Of a DNA stretch of 24,304 nucleotides, positions 15,906 through 22,986 are shown in pieces (the stretch's first letter is position 1; each line of letters opens with the position of its first letter). The notes below the pieces were generated by a model that made no database searches, was not told where the DNA came from, and saw only the letters and a list, made by a program, of their open reading frames with translations. Made by a program: the position numbers and the translations under genes. The DNA is from GWB1-37-8 sp964646925 (GTDB lineage: Bacteria > Patescibacteriota > Microgenomatia > Levybacterales > UBA12049). The stretch lies in the NCBI GenBank assembly GCA_964646925.1, contig CAZYIC010000012.1:1-24304 (forward strand), in the 5' to 3' direction.

Positions 15906-15943
15906 ATTTAATTTTTCTCCACGGCCGTGAATAGAAATTAAAT
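15906..15943. repeat. 38-bp interrupted palindrome between pda and rmuC
   Basis: ATTTAATTT and AAATTAAAT form perfect 9-bp outer arms. CACGGCCGTG, itself a perfect palindrome, is the centre, with 5-nt unpaired joints. It lies 16 bp after the deacetylase stop. It could act as a transcription terminator for both sides or as an operator; there is no T-run. The rest of the 177-bp spacer (15891-16067) holds only the rmuC promoter. Confidence 0.5.
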
Positions 15944-16051
15944 ACCCCTATGAAAATGAATAACGAACTGGCTTTAATTTTTTAAAACATAGAGACGAAT
16001 TCATTTCTGACACATTTGCTATTTATAATCGGCATAGTATAATTCCCGGCA

Positions 16052-16060
16052 TGATATAAT
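16052..16060 (+). promoter_or_regulatory. Extended -10 promoter of rmuC
   Basis: TGATATAAT, a perfect extended -10, ends 7 bases before the ATG at 16068. The predicted first base is 16067, so the message would be leaderless. A second TATAAT (16028-16033) stands 27 bp upstream. Confidence 0.6.
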
Positions 16061-16067
16061 AATCATC

Positions 16068-17057
16068 ATGGAAACTCAGCTGCCTATCCTTACAATAATT
16101 ATTTTAGGATTTATCCTTGTTCTTTTCTTTGTTAACAAAAAACTTTCGGATCTGCAGAAAAATAAACCTGACGCAACTCTCCTGGAATGGCTTAAAACCA
16201 TGCAGTCAACTATCGACTCTTCCTCAACGCACATGGTCAAAACTTTACAGGAGAATTCAAAACAACTTAATGAAAGATTGGACAAAGCTGCAACTGTTAT
16301 TAGAGATGTAGGACATGAGGTGGGACAAATGAGCGAAATTGGCCGAAGCATGAAAGAGCTTCAGGACTTTTTGAAAAGTCCCAAACTTCGGGGAAATATC
16401 GGAGAACAGGTTTTGAAAGACTTAATTTCTCAAATGTTTCCTAAAAATAGTTTTCACATCCAGTATCAATTTAAATCCGGAGAAAGGGTAGATGCGGCGA
16501 TTCAAACAGATGCGGGAATTTTGTGCATTGACTCCAAATTTCCAATGGAAAATTTTCAGCGCATGGCAAAAGCCAATACAAAAGACGACGAATCTGTCCT
16601 ACAGAAAGAATTTATAAAAGATGTTAAAAAACACATCTCCGACATTGCCAAAAAATACATTTTGCCTGAAGAAGGAACCATGGACTTTGCCTTAATGTAT
16701 GTCCCTAGTGAATCCGTATATTATGAACTGGTTAACATTATGGAAATTATGGAATTTGCCAAGCAATCACGCGTTTATGTTGTCTCTCCAACCACTCTTT
16801 ACGCGCATCTTCAAACAATTTTACTATCTTTTGAAGGCAAGAAAATAGAGAGAGAATCCCGTGATTTATTTAAAATGCTCCGGGCATTACAAGTTGACTA
16901 TAATAAAGTAGAAGAGAATATGATGATTTTGGGAAAACACATTAACAATGCTCAATCACAATTTAGCAACGTCTCAGCAGGATTTAATCAGCTCGGCAAC
17001 AAACTAAACTCCACAAAAACTCTCGAAAGCGTCAGTATCCCACAAAATTCTCCGTAA
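16068..17057 (+). CDS. rmuC: RmuC-family DNA recombination protein
   Basis: RmuC proteins limit DNA rearrangements such as inversions at repeats and carry a predicted nuclease-like core. Seen: an N-terminal membrane helix (about residues 6-24), a coiled-coil region (25-100), then the RmuC domain: LRGNIGEQVLKDLISQMFP, the core GERVDAAIQTDAGILCIDSKFP and MYVPSESVYYELV. The C-terminus is also coiled coil. The 329 aa are at the short end of the family. Its last 26 bp overlap the convergent flavoprotein gene. Start ATG 16068 follows the -10 box with essentially no leader. Confidence 0.9.
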   Translation: METQLPILTIIILGFILVLFFVNKKLSDLQKNKPDATLLEWLKTMQSTIDSSSTHMVKTLQENSKQLNERLDKAATVIRDVGHEVGQMSEIGRSMKELQDFLKSPKLRGNIGEQVLKDLISQMFPKNSFHIQYQFKSGERVDAAIQTDAGILCIDSKFPMENFQRMAKANTKDDESVLQKEFIKDVKKHISDIAKKYILPEEGTMDFALMYVPSESVYYELVNIMEIMEFAKQSRVYVVSPTTLYAHLQTILLSFEGKKIERESRDLFKMLRALQVDYNKVEENMMILGKHINNAQSQFSNVSAGFNQLGNKLNSTKTLESVSIPQNSP

Positions 17058-17772
17058 AAATTCTCCCATTATCAACCTTCATGTTCACAATAATTTCTTT
17101 CATCGCTGTAACCATTTTGGGAGGGCCGGCAATATAATATAAATGTTTTTGAATATTCCCGGAATATTTTCTAATCAGAACATCTGAAATTCTTCCCTTT
17201 TCTCCCTCCCAATTTTTTTGCGATTTTTCCGGACGGGTAATTGTATAGATTATTTTTATATTAGAATTGTTTGTTGAAATTTCCGAAAGCTCCTTGTAGA
17301 ACAAAATCTCCTCCGTTGTTGAAAATGAAGCAAAAAGGATAAGTGAAATAGGAAGTTTCTTTGCTCCGGCATAAGTTATCATGCTATGAAAAGGCGTTAT
17401 TCCTATCCCTCCTCCTAAAAATATACTGTTTTCCTTCCGCTTCTCGTCCAAGACGAAATTTCCAAGCGGCCCAAAGAAATTTACCGTTTCTTTTTTTTTA
17501 AGCGCTGCCAGTTTCTTCTTAAATGAACTCTGAATTATTTTTGTTGTGATAGCTGCATAGTCTTTCTCTAGGGGTGACGATGAAATGGTGAAAAAACGAG
17601 ATATTCCTCTTTCATCCGGATTCTCATGAGGAAGCGTTATTCTAACATATTGACCGGGTAAAAAATTGAAATCATAATTACTTCTGTCAAAATAAAATGA
17701 GTAAGTATCAATACTTATCTTTTCTTTTCCAATAAACTTTAATGTAAAATTGAAAGGACTAATTGCCGTCAT
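17032..17772 (-). CDS. FAD/NAD(P)-binding oxidoreductase, ferredoxin-NADP reductase type
   Basis: Two-domain flavoprotein of 246 aa that passes electrons between NAD(P)H and a partner. The FAD domain has FLPGQYVRITLP and RFFTISSSP (59-67). GPLGNF (101-106) is the linker motif. The NAD(P) domain has GGGIGITPFHSMI (120-132) and the C-terminal YIAGPPKMVTAM. No 2Fe-2S domain or membrane segment is present. The gene diverges from the RnfD/NqrB-like membrane protein 14 bp away and shares its -10 region. This suggests that the flavoprotein feeds electrons to that protein, as NqrF feeds the Nqr complex (inference). Confidence 0.88.
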   Translation of the reverse strand: MTAISPFNFTLKFIGKEKISIDTYSFYFDRSNYDFNFLPGQYVRITLPHENPDERGISRFFTISSSPLEKDYAAITTKIIQSSFKKKLAALKKKETVNFFGPLGNFVLDEKRKENSIFLGGGIGITPFHSMITYAGAKKLPISLILFASFSTTEEILFYKELSEISTNNSNIKIIYTITRPEKSQKNWEGEKGRISDVLIRKYSGNIQKHLYYIAGPPKMVTAMKEIIVNMKVDNGRIFTENFVGY

Positions 17773-17793
17773 AAATAATATGCTATATGCTAC

Positions 17794-17803
17794 ATTATAT
17801 AAT
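17794..17803. promoter_or_regulatory. Symmetric bidirectional -10 element
   Basis: ATTATATAAT is a perfect palindrome that reads TATAAT on both strands. Rightward transcription would start near 17810 (4 nt before ATG 17814). Leftward transcription would start near 17787 (15 nt before the flavoprotein ATG). Neither direction has a good -35. Confidence 0.55.
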
Positions 17804-17813
17804 ATCTAAATCT

Positions 17814-18599
17814 ATGATTTTCTTTAGCTCACCAAAAACCCAGATGGGAATAGCTTTGTTCCTGATATTCCTAACCGCGCTGATACATAATTTTTCTTTC
17901 AATCTTATAGCATTTCTCTTACTGATACTTTCATCAACTATTATTTCCGATCTTATTTTTACCCGGATTAGGAAAGTTCCGTTTTCTTTGCCTGTTGCCG
18001 CTCTTGTTTCGGGGCTAATTATCGCTCTTCTTGCTAACCCCAATTCCTCCTGGCATCAATTGCTGACAATTTGCGTAATCTCCATGGCTTCCAAAAATTG
18101 GCTGCGAATCGCCAATCACCATATTTTCAATCCGGCAATGTTCGGACTTTTCTTAAGCTCTCTTTTATTTAATAACATTATTACCTGGTGGGGAGTATCC
18201 TTTCAACAATTTTCAATTTTTAACTTTCAATTTTCAATTTATTTCATAGCTCTTCTTTCCCCCCTTCTTATTTCTGCTTTTAGGATGAGGCGCTACCGAA
18301 TCCAATTGTCATTCTTACTTACCTACATAATAATCGGTAAAATTCTCAATTCTCAATTCTCAATTCTCAATTCCGTATTGGATTCATCGCTAATCTTTTT
18401 CTTAAGCGTAATTCTTCCCGAACCTATGACCAGCCCCAATAATCGTTTTAGGCAAGTATTGTTCGGCTTATCCGTAGCAATTCTAGTCTTTATTCTATCG
18501 TCCCCAATTCTCAACTTTCAACTTCCAACTCTCAACTCTCTTGATTCCCTTATCTTCGCTCTGCTTTTAAGCAATCTTATCTTCTTCAAGCTAAAATAA
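17814..18599 (+). CDS. RnfD/NqrB-like polytopic membrane protein
   Basis: A hydrophobic protein of about 261 aa with seven or eight predicted membrane helices. The stretch HHIFNPAMFGLFLSSLL matches the conserved region of the NQR2/RnfD/RnfE family, membrane subunits of Na+- or H+-coupled electron-transfer complexes that hold covalently bound flavin. An upstream ATG at 17787 is in frame, but the -10 box lies downstream of it, so ATG 17814 is preferred. Three 7-bp-period arrays in the second half encode QFSIFNFQFSI, LNSQFSILNS and NFQLPTLNS in loops between helices. No other Rnf or Nqr subunits are nearby. The assignment to the family is moderate. Confidence 0.72.
   Translation: MIFFSSPKTQMGIALFLIFLTALIHNFSFNLIAFLLLILSSTIISDLIFTRIRKVPFSLPVAALVSGLIIALLANPNSSWHQLLTICVISMASKNWLRIANHHIFNPAMFGLFLSSLLFNNIITWWGVSFQQFSIFNFQFSIYFIALLSPLLISAFRMRRYRIQLSFLLTYIIIGKILNSQFSILNSVLDSSLIFFLSVILPEPMTSPNNRFRQVLFGLSVAILVFILSSPILNFQLPTLNSLDSLIFALLLSNLIFFKLK
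18207..18240. repeat. AT-rich 7-bp-period array 1 in the RnfD-like gene
   Basis: Five CAATTTT-type heptamers, translated as QFSIFNFQFSI between two membrane helices. Confidence 0.75.
18341..18374. repeat. AT-rich 7-bp-period array 2 in the RnfD-like gene
   Basis: AATTCTC repeated four times almost perfectly plus a partial unit, translated as ILNSQFSILNS. It is the least degenerate array in the window and so perhaps the youngest. Confidence 0.8.
18505..18540. repeat. AT-rich 7-bp-period array 3 in the RnfD-like gene
   Basis: Five degenerate CAACTYT-type heptamers in register, translated as ILNFQLPTLNS before the last membrane helix. Confidence 0.65.
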
Positions 18600-18632
18600 C
18601 GCATATGTAAGAAAAATTACTGATTAATTTAT

Positions 18633-18638
18633 TATAAT
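18633..18638 (+). promoter_or_regulatory. -10 box of the cupredoxin gene
   Basis: TATAAT with a predicted start near 18645, giving a leader of about 32 nt. That leader contains AAAGGAGGTGA immediately before the ATG, a very strong Shine-Dalgarno. Confidence 0.45.
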
Positions 18639-18676
18639 AACGTATTAATTAGTAATTAATAAAAGGAGGTGATAAA

Positions 18677-19087
18677 ATGAATAAAATAGGATTAATCATT
18701 GTGGTTCTCGCTGTTGGTATTGTAGCAATGTTTGCATTAGGAGCTAATAAAAAACCTAATGAAAATGTGACACCCGCATCAACAGCAAATCAGCCCACAG
18801 AAGCAGAGAAGAAAATAGAGGAAGCAACGATAACTGTTACGAGTTCCGGTTTTGATCCTCAAAATCTGACAATTAAGTCCGGAACAAAAGTGGTATGGAT
18901 AAATAAAAGCGGAGCTATGACTACTGTAAATTCAGCACAACATCCAACACACTTGGTTTATCCAGCTTTAAATCTTAACGAGTTTGCAGACGGATCATCA
19001 GTTAGTCTTGTGTTTGAGAAACCGGGAGAATATAAATATCACGATCATTTAAACCCAACTCGGTTCGGAAGCATAATGGTCGAGTAG
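18677..19087 (+). CDS. Membrane-anchored cupredoxin-fold protein lacking the copper cysteine
   Basis: A 136-aa exported protein: signal/anchor helix at residues 4-22, a Thr/Pro/Glu-rich linker (23-48), and a cupredoxin beta-barrel (ITVTSSGFDPQNLTIKSGTK, VVWINKSG, and the end GEYKYHDHLNPTRFGSIMVE). In blue-copper relatives the C-terminal loop reads YxC...HP...M. Here the Cys position is Asp123, the following His is Asn126, and the protein has no cysteine at all. His89, His92, His122 and His124 remain and could bind Cu(II) or another metal differently. Translation starts behind a near-perfect Shine-Dalgarno, unlike most genes here. It is followed 25 bp later by the Cys-rich small gene, probably in the same transcript. 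Confidence 0.85.
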   Translation: MNKIGLIIVVLAVGIVAMFALGANKKPNENVTPASTANQPTEAEKKIEEATITVTSSGFDPQNLTIKSGTKVVWINKSGAMTTVNSAQHPTHLVYPALNLNEFADGSSVSLVFEKPGEYKYHDHLNPTRFGSIMVE

Positions 19088-19112
19088 GATTTAAAAGGGG
19101 GAGGTGAAGATT

Positions 19113-19292
19113 ATGTGCTATAACTGCGGATGCGGTATGCCTAATGATGACATGGGAAGAGGACGGTTGTCAAAGGGCGGGGAATCTTTAACTGAAGACG
19201 ATCTAAAAGAACTGGCAGATAAATGGGGACTAACACTTGAAGAAACAAAGAAAAATATATTTAATCTTCTTAAAAGGGAATTAAAGTCTTAA
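19113..19292 (+). CDS. Small Cys-rich CYNCGCG protein
   Basis: A 59-aa soluble protein starting MCYNCGCGMPNDDMG, with cysteines at residues 2, 5 and 7. The helical C-terminal half (LTEDDLKELADKWGLTLEET then KNIFNLLKRELKS) looks like a small helical module. GTG 19104 is a possible start, but GAGGTG lies 6 nt before ATG 19113, which is chosen. I have a loose recollection of similar small proteins in other bacteria, with no known function. The thiol cluster next to a cupredoxin suggests metal handling or redox sensing; this is inference. Confidence 0.75.
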   Translation: MCYNCGCGMPNDDMGRGRLSKGGESLTEDDLKELADKWGLTLEETKKNIFNLLKRELKS

Positions 19293-19303
19293 TGAAGAAA
19301 ATG

Positions 19304-19312
19304 TGTTAAAAT
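19304..19312 (+). promoter_or_regulatory. Extended -10 promoter of the helicase transcript
   Basis: TGTTAAAAT, identical to the extended -10 of the ACT-domain gene. The predicted first base is 19319, exactly the A of an ATG that opens a 15-codon ORF. Confidence 0.5.
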
Positions 19313-19318
19313 AGCCTC

Positions 19319-19366
19319 ATGACCCGCTCGGTAGACTCAGGGCATATTGAGTTAATCGAAATATGA
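19319..19366 (+). CDS. Possible 15-aa leader peptide overlapping the helicase start
   Basis: ATG 19319 opens the ORF MTRSVDSGHIELIEI, whose TGA stop overlaps the helicase ATG (ATGA, 19363-19366). The predicted transcript begins at this very ATG, and the helicase ATG has no Shine-Dalgarno of its own. Ribosomes could load on the leaderless ATG and re-initiate on the helicase. The evidence is only positional; it may be chance. Confidence 0.4.
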   Translation: MTRSVDSGHIELIEI

Positions 19367-22272
19367 CCGATAATAAGACTTTGAATTCAGAACAAATAAA
19401 AGCTGTCAGACACTTAAACGGTCCTCTTTTGATTATTGCGGGAGCCGGAACAGGCAAAACAACCGTAATAACTGAAAGAATAAAATATTTGATACTCAAA
19501 AAGAATATTCTTCCCTCTCAAATTTTGGCATTAACTTTCACGGACAAAGCAAGCCATGAAATGGAAGAGCGCGTTGACGTTGCAATGCCTTATGGGTATA
19601 CGCAAATGTGGATTTCTACTTTCCATGCATTCTGCGACAGAATTCTTCGGGATGATGCGCATGCAATAGGCCTGGATCCGGGGTATAAATTAATTTCAGA
19701 AGCGGAATCTGTTCTGCTTCTTAGAAAAAATATTTTCAATATGGATCTTAAACTTTTTAGACCTCTTGGAAATCCTACAAAATTTCTGGATGCCCTGCTT
19801 TCGCACTTCTCAAGACTCAAAGATGAAGACGTTTCACCCAATGAATATATTCATTGGGCTCAAACTTCCGCCTTCGGCAAGGCTCTAGCGGGCAGGCAAA
19901 ACTCAATAGAAGAAATACAACAATATTTAGAGCTGGCAAATGCTTACAAAAAATATGAGGAATTGAAAATCAAAGAATCTGTTATGGATTTTTCTGATCT
20001 TATTTCAAATACTTTATTGCTGTTCCGGACCAGGAAAAATATTCTGAAGAAATATCAAGATCAATTCAAATTTATTTTGGTTGATGAATTTCAGGACACA
20101 AATTATGCGCAAAATGAGTTGGCAATTGCCCTCGCCGGAAAAGATAAAAATATTGCGGTAGTTGCTGACGATGACCAGTCAATATATAGATTTAGAGGCG
20201 CTGCGGTTTCCAATGTTTTGCAATTTAAAAAAAATTTCCCGAAAGCCGTAACTGTAACTTTGAATAATAATTACAGATCTACTCAGACTATTTTGGATTC
20301 AGCGTACCGGCTCATCCAACACAATAATCCCAACAGACTGGAAGTTGTTGAGGGAATTGATAAGAAACTTAAAAGTCACTCCGTATCTCAAGAAAAAGAT
20401 ATTGAATTAATTCACGAAATAAGAAATGAGGATGAGGCAGATAAAATTGCTCAAGAAATCAAAAAACTTACCATGAACCATAAATCAATAACCAATTACC
20501 AATATCAGGATATTGCAATTTTGGTTAGGGCAAACAATCATGCGTCTTCCATCACGGCTGCACTCCTTAGACATAAAATCCCTTTTCAATTTTTGGGACC
20601 GGGTTATCTTTTCCAACAGGAAGAAATAAAAGACTTAATTGCTTATCTTATGTTCCTGACAAATCTTTCAGATTCTGTTTCTCTTTTTAGAATTCTTTCG
20701 ATGGACATCTTTAATATCCCCTATATTGAATTGAATTATTTACTTAATTTTGCCAAAAAAAGAAACCTTACTCTTTTTGAAGCGCTTCTTAATGTCGAAC
20801 AATCTTTTCTCAAACCCGAGACTCAAGAAAAATTAATAAATTTCAGAAAGATGGCAGAAAGGCATCTGGAAAAAAGCAAGAAAAATACAGCCGGGCAAAT
20901 TCTCTATTATTTCCTGGTAGATTCCAAATTATTTGAAACGCTCAATTCTACAGATTCTGTCAAAGAAGAACGAAGAGTCCAGAATATTGCAAAGTTTTTT
21001 GACAGAATAAAGAGCTTTGAAACAGAACGTCCGGATAGCAGCATATTCACTATCGTCGAATGGTTAAATCTCATGCTTCAAATGGGAGATAGTCCCCAAG
21101 CTGCAGATATTGACATGAAAGACAAAAATGCAGTTAATATTTTAACTGTTCACTCTTCGAAAGGCTTGGAATTCAGAGTCGTATTTATGGTAAATCTTGT
21201 CTCCGATCGTTTCCCGTCCCGCGAAAGAAATGAAAAAATTCCCTTGCCTCTGGGAATTATTAAAGAAAAAATAGATCCTAATAATGATTTTCACTTAGAA
21301 GAAGAGAGAAGACTTTTCTATGTCGGCATGACCAGAGCAAAAGAAAGATTATATTTCACTGGGGCTGATTTTTACGGCGCGGGCAAACGCGCAAAGAAAT
21401 TATCACCCTTTATCTACGAAGCGCTCCCTGAGTTACAAGAAAAGGAAAAAGAAAAGAATAAGATTCAACAACTATCTCTCACCGAAATTCTTTCTATTTA
21501 TGAGGAGAAAGAAGAAATCAAAGAACCAAAGGGGGCATATAAAATTTCCTATATTACATATTCAAACCTTCAAAGCTTTGATATCTGTCCTCTTCACTAC
21601 AAAGCAAAGGTAATCCTCCATATTCCTACCCCTCAAAGTTTTGTCCAAACATATGGAATATCAATTCATAACGCACTTTATAAATTTTATAAAAAAATCC
21701 AGGAAGGAGAAAAACCCACGCTAGAAGACTTGCAGTCTGCATTAAAGCAGGAGTGGATTCCGGATGGGTATGATAGTAAAAAAAACGAAGAAGAACATTT
21801 TAAAGAAGGACTTCATGCTCTTGAAGAATTTTATAGAACGGAGTGCAATCCTTCAATAAAGCCCCTGGGACTTGAGATGAGCTTTAATTTTATACTCAAA
21901 AACGGAGTCAAAGTTTTCGGTAAAATCGACAGGATAGACAAAAAAGGAACAGGTATTGAAATTATTGACTACAAAACCGGTGAGAATAATCCTAAAGCCG
22001 AAAAAACACATGAATTTCAACTTAAAATGTATGCGTTGGCTGCAACCAAAGTGAAAGATGGCATTTTCAATCGAGATCCCAAGGATATTACGCTGACCCT
22101 TCATTTCCTGACGGGAAATTCTAAAAAAACAATGAATTTCAAAAAAGAAGACCTGGAGATATTAGAAGAAGACTTGATTAAGCAAATCGCTGAGATTGAG
22201 AAAAGTGATTTCAAATGCAGTAAAAGCGTCCTGTGTGTAAACTGCGAATACAAACTCCTCTGTCGAGTTTGA
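19363..22272 (+). CDS. UvrD/Rep-type helicase fused to a C-terminal AddB-like Fe-S nuclease
   Basis: A 969-aa superfamily 1A DNA helicase-nuclease for DNA repair. Motifs: GAGTGKTT (27-34), TFTDKASHEM, STFHAFCDRILR, VDEFQDTN (about 242-249), DDQSIYRFRGA, NNNYRST, VNILTVHSSKGLEFRVVFM and YVGMTRAKERL. From about residue 728 a PD-(D/E)XK nuclease follows: YSNLQSFDICPLHYKA, GKIDRID, IIDYKTG and QLKMYALA. It ends with C-x2-C-x5-C (CVNCEYKLLC); with the Cys in FDICPL these are the four cysteines of an AddB/Cas4-type 4Fe-4S cluster. A GC-rich hairpin sequence at 19868-19896 encodes SAFGKALAGRQ near residue 170, a likely repeat insert. It resembles a one-polypeptide AddAB/RecB-like enzyme. Confidence 0.92.
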   Translation: MTDNKTLNSEQIKAVRHLNGPLLIIAGAGTGKTTVITERIKYLILKKNILPSQILALTFTDKASHEMEERVDVAMPYGYTQMWISTFHAFCDRILRDDAHAIGLDPGYKLISEAESVLLLRKNIFNMDLKLFRPLGNPTKFLDALLSHFSRLKDEDVSPNEYIHWAQTSAFGKALAGRQNSIEEIQQYLELANAYKKYEELKIKESVMDFSDLISNTLLLFRTRKNILKKYQDQFKFILVDEFQDTNYAQNELAIALAGKDKNIAVVADDDQSIYRFRGAAVSNVLQFKKNFPKAVTVTLNNNYRSTQTILDSAYRLIQHNNPNRLEVVEGIDKKLKSHSVSQEKDIELIHEIRNEDEADKIAQEIKKLTMNHKSITNYQYQDIAILVRANNHASSITAALLRHKIPFQFLGPGYLFQQEEIKDLIAYLMFLTNLSDSVSLFRILSMDIFNIPYIELNYLLNFAKKRNLTLFEALLNVEQSFLKPETQEKLINFRKMAERHLEKSKKNTAGQILYYFLVDSKLFETLNSTDSVKEERRVQNIAKFFDRIKSFETERPDSSIFTIVEWLNLMLQMGDSPQAADIDMKDKNAVNILTVHSSKGLEFRVVFMVNLVSDRFPSRERNEKIPLPLGIIKEKIDPNNDFHLEEERRLFYVGMTRAKERLYFTGADFYGAGKRAKKLSPFIYEALPELQEKEKEKNKIQQLSLTEILSIYEEKEEIKEPKGAYKISYITYSNLQSFDICPLHYKAKVILHIPTPQSFVQTYGISIHNALYKFYKKIQEGEKPTLEDLQSALKQEWIPDGYDSKKNEEEHFKEGLHALEEFYRTECNPSIKPLGLEMSFNFILKNGVKVFGKIDRIDKKGTGIEIIDYKTGENNPKAEKTHEFQLKMYALAATKVKDGIFNRDPKDITLTLHFLTGNSKKTMNFKKEDLEILEEDLIKQIAEIEKSDFKCSKSVLCVNCEYKLLCRV
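19868..19896. repeat. GC-rich hairpin sequence in the helicase gene
   Basis: GCCTTCGGCAAGGC forms a 5-bp stem with a CGGC loop and is followed by GCGGGCAGGC. It is translated as AFGKALAGRQ, sharing AGRQ with the rdgB insert. Whether it is an insert or native sequence is uncertain. Confidence 0.45.
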
Positions 22273-22278
22273 CTCGAC
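22262..22278. repeat. GTCGAG/CTCGAC palindrome over the helicase stop codon
   Basis: GTCGAG-TTTGA-CTCGAC, with the TGA stop in the loop. The same 6-bp arms with another 5-nt loop occur in rnpB at 24145-24161. It could form a hairpin at the end of the message, but no T-run follows. Confidence 0.6.
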
Positions 22279-22291
22279 TCTGCAACACCAA

Positions 22292-22558
22292 CTAATATTT
22301 TCTGTACTTATCGTGCTTACCAATATCTAAAAATAAAACTGTGGTTTTATCTATCCAAGAAAAGAAAATTCTATTGCCTTTATCAATTCTAATAGTCCAA
22401 ATGCTGCTACCTTTAAGTTTTTCTAAATTGAGAGAAGGATGATGCTGATTTTCTTTGAGTAATTTTAAGGCTTTTTTGATATTTTCGGCGTTTCTCTTAT
22501 TATTTTTTACAAAATTCTTTAAGGCTCGATAATAACTAGCACTTAATTTTATTTGCAT
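22292..22558 (-). CDS. RelE/ParE-superfamily toxin
   Basis: An 88-aa protein with the RelE-fold pattern: N-terminal SASYYRALKNFVKNN, central NLEKLKGSSIWTIRIDKGNR, and the terminal strand VLFLDIGKHDKYRKY with the HDKYR end usual in YoeB/RelE-type mRNA-cleaving toxins. It would cut mRNA at the ribosome when free of its antitoxin. It starts 5 bp after the antitoxin stop, antitoxin first, as is typical of type II modules. Confidence 0.85.
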   Translation of the reverse strand: MQIKLSASYYRALKNFVKNNKRNAENIKKALKLLKENQHHPSLNLEKLKGSSIWTIRIDKGNRIFFSWIDKTTVLFLDIGKHDKYRKY

Positions 22559-22563
22559 TTATA

Positions 22564-22827
22564 TCAAACTAATCCATCAATCTCTTTAAAATGCTTTTTC
22601 AGATCTTTCTCTGTTTCTATGCTAACCGTTTTACCTGCTTTATATTCTTTTAAAGCTTCGCTAAGTACCGCTTCCAATTGAAGCTTCTCTAAAAGATCGA
22701 GACTAATAATAGCGCCCAGTGGCTTGTTATTAGACATCACGACAATAGGCTCTTTGGATTTATTTGCATCTTCCAAAACCTTTTTATATCCCCTTTGAAT
22801 TTGCCTCGCCGATACTGTATTAAACAT
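22564..22827 (-). CDS. Phd/YefM-family antitoxin
   Basis: An 87-aa antitoxin. The N-terminal domain (MFNTVSARQIQRGYKKVLED, then PIVVMSNNKPLGAIISLDLLEKL) is the Phd/YefM DNA-binding fold. The charged C-terminus (YKAGKTVSIETEKDLKKHFKE) would wrap the toxin. It represses its own operon in known systems; a 19-bp palindrome covering the -35 fits this. TTGACA/17/TATTAT puts the transcript start about 3 nt before ATG 22827, so it is probably leaderless. Confidence 0.87.
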   Translation of the reverse strand: MFNTVSARQIQRGYKKVLEDANKSKEPIVVMSNNKPLGAIISLDLLEKLQLEAVLSEALKEYKAGKTVSIETEKDLKKHFKEIDGLV

Positions 22828-22836
22828 AATATTAAC

Positions 22837-22875
22837 ATAATATCATAAAATTAAGTGTATGTCAACTTGACATAC
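22837..22875 (-). promoter_or_regulatory. Toxin-antitoxin promoter with palindromic operator
   Basis: The minus strand has -35 TTGACA (22865-22860), a 17-bp spacer and -10 TATTAT (22842-22837). A perfect interrupted palindrome, GTATGTCAACTTGACATAC (22857-22875), overlaps the -35. It is the likely site of autorepression by the antitoxin. Confidence 0.7.
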
Positions 22876-22923
22876 ATAATCTCATGTGGATTGCGAATAC
22901 TAGCTCCTCTGCTCAACTCAATG

Positions 22924-22986
22924 GAATTAGAGCGCTCTAGGAAGAGAATGAGCCGGATTCTGTTTCCCTCTCTTTTTCACTCCCGG
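22924..22986 (-). pseudogene. Degenerate copy of the rnpB 3' end
   Basis: Positions 22924-22965 align without gaps to the rnpB 3' end at 24029-24070: 36 of 42 bases are identical and all six differences are transitions. The segment keeps the RNase P core phrase ACAGAATCCGGCT. Just 5' of it on the minus strand, GGGAGTGAAA also matches a part of rnpB near 24240, with everything between deleted. It begins directly after the fic stop codon. I read it as an rnpB remnant or attachment-site copy; a fic terminator is less likely because there is no T-run. Confidence 0.6.

Noticed and set aside
17787..17813. Upstream ATG for the RnfD-like protein
   Set aside because: It lies before the predicted -10 and adds nine residues of no evident value; kept as an alternative only.
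19104..19112. GTG start for the small Cys-rich protein
   Set aside because: The GTG is part of the GAGGTG Shine-Dalgarno that serves ATG 19113.
22924..22986. Rho-independent terminator of fic
   Set aside because: No stable stem followed by a T-run; the match to rnpB explains the sequence better.
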